DNA from: Rhodocytophaga aerolata
Lineage (GTDB): Bacteria > Bacteroidota > Bacteroidia > Cytophagales > 172606-1
DNA: 64,000 bases
Direction: 5' to 3'
Assembly: GCF_030503435.1 (NCBI RefSeq)
Contig: NZ_JAUKPO010000002.1
Coordinates: 434,001 to 498,000, forward strand
Part shown: piece by piece, positions 9,026-16,450 of the stretch
Layout of the letters: the number at the start of each line of letters is the position of its first letter
How positions within the stretch are numbered: position 1 is the stretch's first letter
Made by a program: the position numbers and the translations under genes
Notes under the pieces: model-generated
The model's database searches: none
What the model was told of the DNA's origin: nothing
Seen by the model: only the letters and a program-made list of their open reading frames with translations

Positions 9026-10024
9026 TTATCTGGCAACTTTACTTATAGTTATTTTCACTTTCGTGAGCAGGGTATTAATTACCTCGTCTGTTTGCACACC
9101 ATCTGCTTCGGCTTTAAAATTGAGCAATATCCGGTGCCGTAGCACAGGTTTGGCCAGTACTTCTATATCTTCTGGCGTAACCGCATACCGTCCGGCCAGT
9201 AGCGCCCGGGCCTTAGCACAAACTACTAATGCTTGTCCGGCACGTGTACCTGCTCCCCACTGTACAAATTCTTTGATCTGCTCCGGACTTTCCGGCCCGG
9301 GCCTTGTAGCTCTTACCAGCCGATTAATCCATAGTAATATATCTTCATGAATACTTACTTCGCGTGTCCAGTGTTGCAAATCCAGTACTTCCTGCCGGCT
9401 AAGTACGGATTGCAGTTTTGCCTGATGGCTGCCCGTAGTCTGGCGGAGTACTTCCAGTTCATCGGCTGCTTCCGGATATTCCATGCGGATATACAGCAGA
9501 AAACGGTCGAGCTGCGCTTCAGGTAAAGGAAAGGTACCAGCTTGCTCCAGCGGATTCTGCGTAGCCAGAATAAAGTAGGGAGCTTCCATTTTATAGGTTT
9601 CTCCGGTATAGGTTACTGATTTTTCCTGCATCGCCTCCAGCAACGCCGACTGTGTTTTAGGAGGTGTCCGGTTAATTTCATCTGCCAGAATAATATTGGC
9701 AAATAAAGGTCCCTGAATAAACCTGAACTGCCGCTGCCCGGAAGGATCGTCTTGCAGAATAGCTGTACCTATGATATCGGATGGCATGAGGTCGGGGGTG
9801 AACTGGATGCGGCGGAATTTCAGATCCAAAGCCTCGGCTACCGAACGGATAAGTAACGTTTTTCCCAGGCCGGGAACACCTTCCAATAAGGCATGGCCTC
9901 CGGCTAGTAAGGCGATCAATAGTTGATCTACGGTTTCGTTCTGCCCTATTACGGCTTTGGCAATTTCCTGTTTCAGCAGTGTCAGCTTCTGCTGCAATTC
10001 TTGTATGGGATGTGTCGGGTTCAA
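9026..10024 (-). CDS. MoxR-family AAA+ ATPase
   Basis: This 332-residue AAA+ ATPase has a Walker A motif GVPGLGKT at 49-56 and a Walker B region LADEINR followed by TPPKTQSALLEAMQE, the hallmark of the MoxR family. The sensor region LATQNPLEQ and the EAQLDRF segment are also present. MoxR ATPases act with VWA/DUF58 proteins to mature or activate other proteins. No ATG is available near the N-terminus in this frame; the only sensible start is TTG at 10024, directly after the AT-rich iteron array. The DUF58 gene follows after 16 bases. Confidence 0.92.
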   Translation of the reverse strand: MNPTHPIQELQQKLTLLKQEIAKAVIGQNETVDQLLIALLAGGHALLEGVPGLGKTLLIRSVAEALDLKFRRIQFTPDLMPSDIIGTAILQDDPSGQRQFRFIQGPLFANIILADEINRTPPKTQSALLEAMQEKSVTYTGETYKMEAPYFILATQNPLEQAGTFPLPEAQLDRFLLYIRMEYPEAADELEVLRQTTGSHQAKLQSVLSRQEVLDLQHWTREVSIHEDILLWINRLVRATRPGPESPEQIKEFVQWGAGTRAGQALVVCAKARALLAGRYAVTPEDIEVLAKPVLRHRILLNFKAEADGVQTDEVINTLLTKVKITISKVAR

Positions 10025-10032
10025 AAGGGGAT

Positions 10033-10076
10033 GATGAATTTGAAAATGGGAGAATTTGGAAATTTGAAAATGAGCT
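10033..10076. repeat. AATTTGAAAATGGGAGAATTTG iteron array before the MoxR gene
   Basis: Read on the plus strand, three near-copies of an 11-13 base unit (AATTTGAAAATGGGAG, AATTTGG, AAATTTGAAAATGAG) lie directly upstream of the minus-strand MoxR start. The same type of sequence lies at 12530-12565. Confidence 0.6.
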
Positions 10077-10123
10077 ATGCTTTTTTATTAGTTCTTTATA
10101 AAGTGAATCAAGAAATGAAAGAT

Positions 10124-10180
10124 ACCCTAAATCCCCTAAGGGAACTTCTAATAAAGTCCCCATTAGGGAATTTAAGGGTT
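10124..10180. repeat. ACCCTAAATCCCC large imperfect palindrome
   Basis: The left arm ACCCTAAATCCCCTAAG (from 10124) pairs imperfectly with TTAGGGAATTTAAGGGTT (to about 10180), and the inner parts AACTT and AAGT also pair. This type of element appears widely between genes of Bacteroidota genomes from memory; its copy number here cannot be judged from one window. Confidence 0.55.
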
Positions 10181-10328
10181 AATGTACATATTGCCTCTTT
10201 TCCAATTCCAACCCTTGTTTCACATTTTTAGTTGTTCTTATACTTATATCATTTTAAGATTAAGAGGAATTATTCTAAAAGGCATTTTTGATCTGGGTAA
10301 CTCTATGGTCAGCATATCCACACATCAA

Positions 10329-10955
10329 TCACCTCATTAACGCATGCAATACGATGTTTACGCCGAAGCGGGTGTTGTCTTTGGCTAACCATCGTTTGTT
10401 GCGGAAGTCGTAGTCCCACTCGCAGCCATAATCTTTGTTGCTGTACAAGACCCCAATTTTTCCATTAATCAGAATCGCCTTCAGGTAATCATGCACCAGG
10501 TCGTCGCCCCAGCCATTTAACTCGACACTGGTGGTAGGCGGACCGTCTTCAAACTCAAAGAAGGACGAATACAAGGCATGGTTATTAGGTATTTTTTTCA
10601 AGGTACCGGCCCCAAATAATTCCTCCATCTGGCTTTCAAATGACTTAGCAAACAGCCCATCAATATCATGGTTACAATCGTCTACAAATACAAATCCGCC
10701 TCTTTCCACATAGGCCTTAAAGTTTTCTTTTTCTGCTTTTGTAAACTCCACCAGCTTATGGCCGCTTAAATAACAGAAAGGCGAAGAAAATAAAGCTTTA
10801 TCCGACAGAGGAATAATCTTTTCCTTGGTATCTACGGGTATAGTGGTGTATTCAATCAGCGAGTTGAGCAAATTAGAAGGCATCCGCTGGTCGGTATTCC
10901 AGTCGCCAGATGTGTATTGCAACCGTGTAAAGAAAAAGGCCTTGTTTAGCTCCAT
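10329..10955 (-). CDS. DUF4159 domain protein
   Basis: This 208-residue protein matches the DUF4159 pattern: FFFTRLQYTSGDW near the start, then LIEYTTIPVD, then ENFKAYVERGGFVFVDDC in the middle, and HALMR at the end. The family adopts a GATase/Rossmann-like fold and is usually encoded beside MoxR and BatA genes. The ATG at 10955 is preferred over the upstream TTG at 10970 because the family begins with the motif following it. No signal peptide is present in this version, unlike many longer relatives. It lies between the TldE gene and the MoxR gene on the same strand. Confidence 0.82.
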   Translation of the reverse strand: MELNKAFFFTRLQYTSGDWNTDQRMPSNLLNSLIEYTTIPVDTKEKIIPLSDKALFSSPFCYLSGHKLVEFTKAEKENFKAYVERGGFVFVDDCNHDIDGLFAKSFESQMEELFGAGTLKKIPNNHALYSSFFEFEDGPPTTSVELNGWGDDLVHDYLKAILINGKIGVLYSNKDYGCEWDYDFRNKRWLAKDNTRFGVNIVLHALMR

Positions 10956-11203
10956 AGCTTGTGTTGTCAAGCAACCACTTATTTACCAAATAATTGTTAA
11001 AATTATTTTAAGCCAGGTAATCAAATTGTAGCGTATATAGATAGCTTTTGTCATCCAGGTCCGGACAGCCCTGCTTCTGTAGCACCACCCTATTATAATC
11101 CGCACAAACCTGCTCCTGGTACCTCAGCTAGTGTAAGGCGGCTTTGGCAGAAGCTGTTATCAACTTCTGCATGAAACTGCATTTATCTTAACTCTTCCTG
11201 GTA

Positions 11204-12520
11204 TTACACGGCATCGGACAGGCTGGTGAAGGTGAAGTCCCGGATACGCATCGGGGGTATCAGGTTACCCTCTACCCGCTGAGGCTTGCCTAAGGCATCC
11301 AGGTTATTAAGCATAATCACCGGGCTCTCGTTGAAGCGGAAGTTTTTTACCGGATATTTAATTTGTCCGTTTTCAATATAGAAGGTTCCATCGCGGGTAA
11401 GGCCAGTATAAAGCAGTGTCTGCGGATCTACCGCACGGATATACCACAGCCGGGTAACTAATACGCCTCTTTCAGTGCCTTTAATCAAATCTTCCAGGCT
11501 TCCTGTTCCTCCCTGCATAATAATGTTGTTTGGCGGAGCCACGGCCTCAGCCCCCTTCTGGCTGGCCCAGAAACGGTCGTAATATAATTTTTGTACGACG
11601 CCATTTTTTATCCATTCGGTTCGGGTACGGGGTAGGCCTTCATTCGTCCAGGTAGAGCCAGGGAGATTTGGATCCATAGGATCGGTGTAAATAGTTACCC
11701 GTTCGTCTACAATTTTCTCATTCAGTTTATTCTTTCCGCCAGGTTTAGATAAAAAACTGCGGCCTTCATCGGCTGTCCGGGCATTAAAGTTCGACATCAT
11801 ATTGTCGATAAGGGTAACAGCAGCAGCAGGCTCTAAAATAACGGTATATTTCCCGGGTTCAATGGCTTTGGCTGCCCGTGAATTTACGGCCTTTTGAATA
11901 GCTATTTCAGAAGCTTCCGCTGCATTGAGTTTAGAGGCATCGTTGAAGTCGCGGGAGGCCCAGCCGGAACCTTGCCCATCGCTTGTACGCATAGTGACCG
12001 TAAAATCTACGTTGCTGTTTTTCTGATACGCAAACAGTTTTTTGGAATTCATCATAGAATCAAATCCAGACGAATGTTGTAAGAAACCAGCAGCGGTAAC
12101 GTCTTTCTGGGTAGCTGGCACAATACTATTTTCCGCTACTTTCGCCCGGAATTCTGGGTTGATATTCGCTGTGCTGTCAAAAAAGGCGGCTGACTCTGCA
12201 TATTGCTGTGGACCCAGAATACTGACAAATTCCGGATTTTCAGGAGCCAGTTTAGCTAACTCCTCTGCCCGACGTACTACTTTTTCCAGCGATGCATCAT
12301 CGAATTCGTTGATGGAAGCGGTGCCGCTGCGTTTGCCGAAACTGGAAAGGATGGTTAGGTTCCGGTTGGTTTCTTCGCCACTGGTAGAAACCTCATTGCG
12401 GGCATACCGGATGTTGCCACCTTGCGTGCCGGTCAGGCTTACGGTACACTCGTCTGCTTTAGAAAAGCTCAGTACTTTTTCTAGTATCTGGCGGGCTTCT
12501 TCTTTAGTTAATATAGCCAT
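11204..12520 (-). CDS. TldE/PmbA-family metalloprotease subunit
   Basis: This 438-residue protein belongs to the TldD/PmbA superfamily: MAILTKEEARQILEKVL at the N-terminus, IRYARNEVSTSGEETN, and VILEPAAAVTLIDNMM where TldD proteins carry HExxxH. The metal-binding histidines are absent, so it is the TldE-like, non-catalytic partner. In E. coli TldD and TldE form a heterodimeric protease that degrades unfolded peptides and trims RiPP precursors. The start is set at the ATG at 12520; the frame runs up to a TTG at 12535 inside the iteron array. The catalytic partner lies 106 bases upstream on the same strand. Confidence 0.9.
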   Translation of the reverse strand: MAILTKEEARQILEKVLSFSKADECTVSLTGTQGGNIRYARNEVSTSGEETNRNLTILSSFGKRSGTASINEFDDASLEKVVRRAEELAKLAPENPEFVSILGPQQYAESAAFFDSTANINPEFRAKVAENSIVPATQKDVTAAGFLQHSSGFDSMMNSKKLFAYQKNSNVDFTVTMRTSDGQGSGWASRDFNDASKLNAAEASEIAIQKAVNSRAAKAIEPGKYTVILEPAAAVTLIDNMMSNFNARTADEGRSFLSKPGGKNKLNEKIVDERVTIYTDPMDPNLPGSTWTNEGLPRTRTEWIKNGVVQKLYYDRFWASQKGAEAVAPPNNIIMQGGTGSLEDLIKGTERGVLVTRLWYIRAVDPQTLLYTGLTRDGTFYIENGQIKYPVKNFRFNESPVIMLNNLDALGKPQRVEGNLIPPMRIRDFTFTSLSDAV

Positions 12521-12529
12521 GGTATGAAT

Positions 12530-12566
12530 TTGCAAATTAGAAAATATGAAAATTTGTAAATGAGAT
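12530..12566. repeat. AAATTAGAAAATATGAAAATTTG iteron array before tldE-like gene
   Basis: Near-repeats of TTNGAAAATNTG occupy the bases directly upstream of the TldE-like ATG (read on the plus strand: TTTGCAAATTAG, AAAATATG, AAAATTTGTAAATGAG). They match the array before the MoxR gene. Confidence 0.55.
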
Positions 12567-12626
12567 GATCAGAAAGCGGAAATTACAAGTTCGTGCACTT
12601 GTCTGCTTTCTAGTCTCTGCCTTCTG

Positions 12627-14273
12627 CTAAATCTTACGGGCGGTGTTGATTACATTTACTCCGTCGAAGCGGGCCGTAGATGAGCCATGCGATACAGCAC
12701 TGATCTGAGAAGGCTGCCCTTTGCCATCGAAGAACGAACCAAACATGCGGTAGTCGCTTTCGTCGCATATTTTAGAGCAGGAGTTCCAGAATTCCTGGGT
12801 GTTGGCCTGGTAGGCTACATCGTCGAGCATACCCACTATTTTGCCTCCTTTAATCTCATAGAATAATTGCCCTCCAAACTGGAAGTTGTACCGCTGCTGA
12901 TCGATGGAGTAGGAACCCCGGCCGGCAATGTAAATACCCCGGTCTACGTCCTTAATCATATCATTCACATTGAGTTTTGCTTTACCGGGGGCGAGGGAGA
13001 CATTTGGCATGCGCTGAAATTGTACGGAACTCCAGCTATCAGCATAGCAACAGCCATGCGATTCGGTTTCGCCAATGATTTTAGCCTGGTCGCGGATGGC
13101 CTGGTAGTTGACCAGCACTCCATCTTTTATAATATCCCAGCGTTTGGTTTTTACGCCTTCGTCGTCCCAGCCTACAGCCCCCAGGGAACCTGGCTGTGTT
13201 TTGTCGGCAAATATGGTTACTTGTTTGCTGCCATAGTTGAACTTTTTGGTTTGCCATTTATCCAACGTGGCAAAAGAAGTACCCGCATAATTGGCTTCGT
13301 AGCCCAGAACCCTGTCCAGTTCAGTCGGGTGACCTACCGATTCGTGTATGGTGAGGCCCAGGTGATTTGGTTCCAGTACCAGGGTGTATTTGCCAGGGTC
13401 AACGGATTTAGCTTTTAACTTAGCTTTTGCCTGTTTGGCAGCGGCTATGGCATCTTCTTTTATATCGTATGAATTTTTGTACAAAGCCAGTTCTGTGCCT
13501 TGCGGACCGGCAATTTTTCCGGCTCCATTGCCAGTGAGGTATTCATAACCCATACCCATGGGCGAACTTAAAGCATCGCGTGTTTTAAACTTGCCGGTAG
13601 CAGGATCTGTAGCCGTTACCGTAAAAGTTGGCCATACCCGGTGAATATCCTGGTCAATATAAGAGCCGTCGGTAGAGGCAAAGTATTTTTGTTCGTTTAC
13701 AAAGAACAAAGCTGAATTGACAAATTGAGCCCCGTTCTGAATAGCCGCGGCATTGGCTGAAAGCAGCAAATCTACCTTTTCAGATACCGGCACTTCAAAG
13801 GCATTTCGCTCGATAGGTGTTTTCCAGCTTACTTCGCCATAACCTTTGGCAGGCACCAGTTGTACTGGTTCTTTCTGCAAACGGGAATTAGCTTTGGCGA
13901 TGGCCAGGGCCTGGTTTGTAGCTTTGGCAATGCCTTCCGGGGTTACATCGTTTGTAGAGGCAAAGCCCCAGGTTCCGTTGGCAATTACCCGTATGCCGGC
14001 CCCAAAGGACTCAGCATTGACAATATTCTGCACCTGGCTTTCTCTGGTATAAATATACTGGTTCAGATAGCGACCTATGCGAATGTCGGCGTAGGTGGCT
14101 CCATTGCTCTTAGCAGCTTGCAGGGCCACATCGGCTAGCTGTTTTTTCTGAGCTACTTCCATGCCGGTTGCCAGGAGTTGCAGCGGATCTACTGACTGGC
14201 CAAATAGCGGAACAGGCATGGTCAATGCCCCCAGACCGAGCCCGGTGAGTTGTATAAAATCTCTTCGTTTCAC
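12627..14273 (-). CDS. TldD-family metalloprotease with Tat signal
   Basis: This 548-residue protein is the catalytic TldD-like subunit: the motif HESVGH (His310, Glu311, His315) followed by PTE matches the TldD zinc site. The N-terminus MKRRDFIQLTGLGLGALTMP is a twin-arginine signal peptide, so this copy is probably exported folded, unlike cytoplasmic E. coli TldD. The start codon is GTG at 14273; it is the only candidate after an in-frame stop. Its TldE-like partner shows no signal peptide, so the two would end up in different compartments unless they are co-exported. That mismatch is unusual. The gene heads the eight-gene minus-strand run reaching 2609. Confidence 0.9.
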   Translation of the reverse strand: MKRRDFIQLTGLGLGALTMPVPLFGQSVDPLQLLATGMEVAQKKQLADVALQAAKSNGATYADIRIGRYLNQYIYTRESQVQNIVNAESFGAGIRVIANGTWGFASTNDVTPEGIAKATNQALAIAKANSRLQKEPVQLVPAKGYGEVSWKTPIERNAFEVPVSEKVDLLLSANAAAIQNGAQFVNSALFFVNEQKYFASTDGSYIDQDIHRVWPTFTVTATDPATGKFKTRDALSSPMGMGYEYLTGNGAGKIAGPQGTELALYKNSYDIKEDAIAAAKQAKAKLKAKSVDPGKYTLVLEPNHLGLTIHESVGHPTELDRVLGYEANYAGTSFATLDKWQTKKFNYGSKQVTIFADKTQPGSLGAVGWDDEGVKTKRWDIIKDGVLVNYQAIRDQAKIIGETESHGCCYADSWSSVQFQRMPNVSLAPGKAKLNVNDMIKDVDRGIYIAGRGSYSIDQQRYNFQFGGQLFYEIKGGKIVGMLDDVAYQANTQEFWNSCSKICDESDYRMFGSFFDGKGQPSQISAVSHGSSTARFDGVNVINTARKI

Positions 14274-14572
14274 TAGTGTAGGTTTAGTTAGTTAATAAAA
14301 TAATCACTTGCTGCATTGCAGTAGCGATATATTTCGTAAGGTAATCTCAAAATAAGCCAAATTTTCTATTTTTTCCTATACATCTAATGTAAAACTGCTT
14401 CTCCAGGCAAAGATTCGAGCATCTGTTGTGTTTAGTAATCAGGCTAACAGAAGCCGAATAATTGACTATAAAATGAGTTTATCCTTTTTCTTACAAAAAT
14501 TTTCTTATGCCTATCATTGCTATATATATTAATCTTATATATATTTATCATATATATTAAGTATTAGCACAT
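14274..14572. other. Divergent intergenic region, TldD-like and PadR
   Basis: This 299-base AT-rich spacer holds the promoters of the divergent TldD-led cluster and the PadR gene. The only structure seen is the set of TATATAT boxes next to the PadR gene. No small gene was found. Confidence 0.6.
14521..14560. promoter_or_regulatory. Three TATATAT boxes at 15-base spacing, possible PadR operator
   Basis: Boxes begin at 14521, 14536 and 14551, an exact 15-base period. The first two 15-base units (TATATATATTAATCT and TATATATATTTATCA) match at 13 of 15 positions. They lie 13 bases before the PadR start. Autoregulation by PadR proteins at such sites is common, so an operator role is reasonable but inferred. 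Confidence 0.4.
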
Positions 14573-14926
14573 ATGCACTCACCAGAACTACTAAAAGGCA
14601 TGCTGAAGACTATTATCTTAAAGTTATTGTCGGAGCATAAGCGGATGTATGGCTATGAAATAATTCAGGCTATTAAGGAAATATCGGATGGAAAAATAGA
14701 CATGGCCGTTGCGGCTATTTATCCAGTGCTGCATAAGTTGAGAGACGAAGGATCTCTTACCATTGAGAAGGTAGCTATGGGAGAACGGGTGCGGATTTAC
14801 TATTCGCTGACTCCGGATGGCAGTTCTGCGGCTAAAGAGAAAATAGAGGAACTAACGGACTTCTTAGGCACCATTAGCAAACTGATGGACTTTAAACCTG
14901 GCTTACAATCGTTGTTTCTGGTATGA
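14573..14926 (+). CDS. PadR-family transcriptional regulator
   Basis: This 117-residue regulator shows the PadR winged helix: LLKGMLKTIILKLLSEHKRMYGYEIIQAI, then AAIYPVLHKLRDEGSLT, then RIYYSLTPDG. The length is typical of the short PadR subfamily (PadR-s2). It overlaps the next gene by 4 bases (ATGA), an arrangement seen where PadR controls a membrane protein or transporter encoded with it. The upstream TATATAT boxes could be its own operator. The inducing signal is not deducible from the sequence. Confidence 0.92.
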   Translation: MHSPELLKGMLKTIILKLLSEHKRMYGYEIIQAIKEISDGKIDMAVAAIYPVLHKLRDEGSLTIEKVAMGERVRIYYSLTPDGSSAAKEKIEELTDFLGTISKLMDFKPGLQSLFLV

Positions 14927-16266
14927 TCTATCTGAACAAAGAACAAACCGATATTATCCGAAGGGAGGTTCAGCGGCAAGGCATAAAACTTCCCGGTCTG
15001 GAAGAAGATCTGGTAGATTTTCTTTGCACAGCCGTGGAAAACGAATTATTACATGAGCCGGATTTTAATAAGGCATTCCAACAAGTATTAAACACCCTAA
15101 CTCCTAACGAACTTAAAATGACACAGGAACGGACCCAAGAGTTACTAAATAACAAGTTAAGTTCTCTTCAGATTGTTGCTTACACGGCCCTTGCCCTGCT
15201 TGGCTTTGGCTTTGTACTGACTATGTTTGCCATGCCATTTGCTACGCCTATCATTTTAGGAGCCACTGCTCTGCTGGTAGTTCTTTACTTTTACTCCAAC
15301 ATCCGCTGGTATTTTACTTTCGACAATAAAAGCTGGAAGCAGAAGCTGGTATTTTCAGCCGGGCTGTTTGTAGTATTCTTACTGCTGCTAGGATTTATAT
15401 TCAAACTCAATCACTTTAAAGGAGCTGATCTCATGATGGTTAGCTCACTGGGTATCCTCATCTTTTTGCCTGTTTTCTTTAGTATCTACTTTTTTATCAA
15501 GCAGGGTAACACCCAAATCAAATTTATCCTGCCTATTATTCAGCGGCACAGAACAAGTCTGGAACTTATTCTAATCTTTATGCTGGTACTGGGATTTATA
15601 GCCAGATTCCTATTAATTAACAGCCTGGGAAATATGCTGATTATTATCTCTTTATTCTGTTTAAGCATCTTATTTACTTCCTACACCTGGCCGTACTATA
15701 AGCCAGATAACAAAAAAAGTTTACAGGTTCTGCTGCTTTTTATGAGTATTGCCTGTTATGTTTCATTGCTGGTAGCGGCTTTGTTTAAGATTATGCATTG
15801 GCCTTTGCCGCTAGGCCGCTGGAGTGATGTTTATTGTTTGCTGCTGGCACTCCTGACTTTTGTCTGGTATAGCCGCCAGTTAATTATTCACAAAACGGTC
15901 CGGTATTTTTTGTTGTTTATTTGTACGTGTCTACTTAGCGGCTATGCCCTGCTTTTATTTCTTGGTATGTCGCAACATCAGGCAGTAGCCGGAATCATTT
16001 ACAATATCCCGGTTCTGATTTTACTAACAGCCATACTATTGTTTTTCTACAAGCATACGTTATTCAAGGCTCTAGCGGTGTTTTTATTTGGGTATTATGT
16101 TCTGGCCTATCCTTACCTGCTGATGCCTAATAAATCCGTTATTGAAAAAGTGTATCAGTATAACCCGGAATTTGTGGAATTATATAACCAGACATACGAG
16201 AATCCCGGAAATACTGCTCAATGGAAACAGTTACTGGAATACCCACATAAAGCCAGGAATTTCTAA
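14923..16266 (+). CDS. Multi-pass membrane protein paired with PadR
   Basis: This 447-residue protein has a soluble N-terminal helical region (about 1-75, IIRREVQRQGIKLPGLEEDLVDF) resembling the small HAAS/DUF1700-type domains that often precede membrane regions in PadR-associated proteins. About eleven or twelve hydrophobic segments follow to about residue 410, and then a short soluble tail. No transporter signature is recognised. It is translationally coupled to the PadR gene, so it is probably the regulator's main target. The function is unknown; cell-envelope or stress roles are common among PadR partners, which is only analogy. Confidence 0.75.
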   Translation: MIYLNKEQTDIIRREVQRQGIKLPGLEEDLVDFLCTAVENELLHEPDFNKAFQQVLNTLTPNELKMTQERTQELLNNKLSSLQIVAYTALALLGFGFVLTMFAMPFATPIILGATALLVVLYFYSNIRWYFTFDNKSWKQKLVFSAGLFVVFLLLLGFIFKLNHFKGADLMMVSSLGILIFLPVFFSIYFFIKQGNTQIKFILPIIQRHRTSLELILIFMLVLGFIARFLLINSLGNMLIIISLFCLSILFTSYTWPYYKPDNKKSLQVLLLFMSIACYVSLLVAALFKIMHWPLPLGRWSDVYCLLLALLTFVWYSRQLIIHKTVRYFLLFICTCLLSGYALLLFLGMSQHQAVAGIIYNIPVLILLTAILLFFYKHTLFKALAVFLFGYYVLAYPYLLMPNKSVIEKVYQYNPEFVELYNQTYENPGNTAQWKQLLEYPHKARNF

Positions 16267-16353
16267 CTTTGCGGGTATTGGTCAAGGGGTATTTGTTAGT
16301 AGCCATTGGGGAGTAGCCTAAATTTTCGAAGGAAGTTTAAAAGCTCAACGCCC

Positions 16354-16386
16354 AGACCTGTTAGGTTTTGAAAACCTAACAGGTCT
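16354..16386. repeat. Dispersed palindrome, AGACCTGTTAGGTTTT arm (copy 2)
   Basis: A perfect 16-base inverted repeat with a one-base centre (arms 16354-16369 and 16371-16386). It is nearly identical to the element at 7943-7975 and lies between the membrane protein gene and nuoD. Confidence 0.85.
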
Positions 16387-16450
16387 TACCGATACTTGCT
16401 TTATTCAAAAAACTGCTGACCAATAACCAGTAATAACTGACCCAAATCTT

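Larger units (their letters stand above)
10025..10328. other. Intergenic region, MoxR to DUF4159
   Basis: This 304-base gap inside the minus-strand gene run holds the iteron array (10033-10076) and an imperfect palindrome (10124-10180). I see no convincing gene in it. The open frame 9678-10163 is a shadow of the MoxR gene. Confidence 0.6.

Noticed and set aside
9678-10163. 161-codon frame overlapping the MoxR 5' end
   Set aside because: It overlaps the Walker A/B-encoding region in another frame and continues into repeats.
11147-11170. GCAGAAG/CTTCTGC hairpin after the TldE-like gene as a terminator
   Set aside because: No T-run follows the stem on the minus strand, so it was not listed as a terminator.
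12867-13418. 183-codon open frame antisense to the TldD gene
   Set aside because: It lies entirely within a highly conserved coding gene on the other strand and has no family features or regulatory signals.
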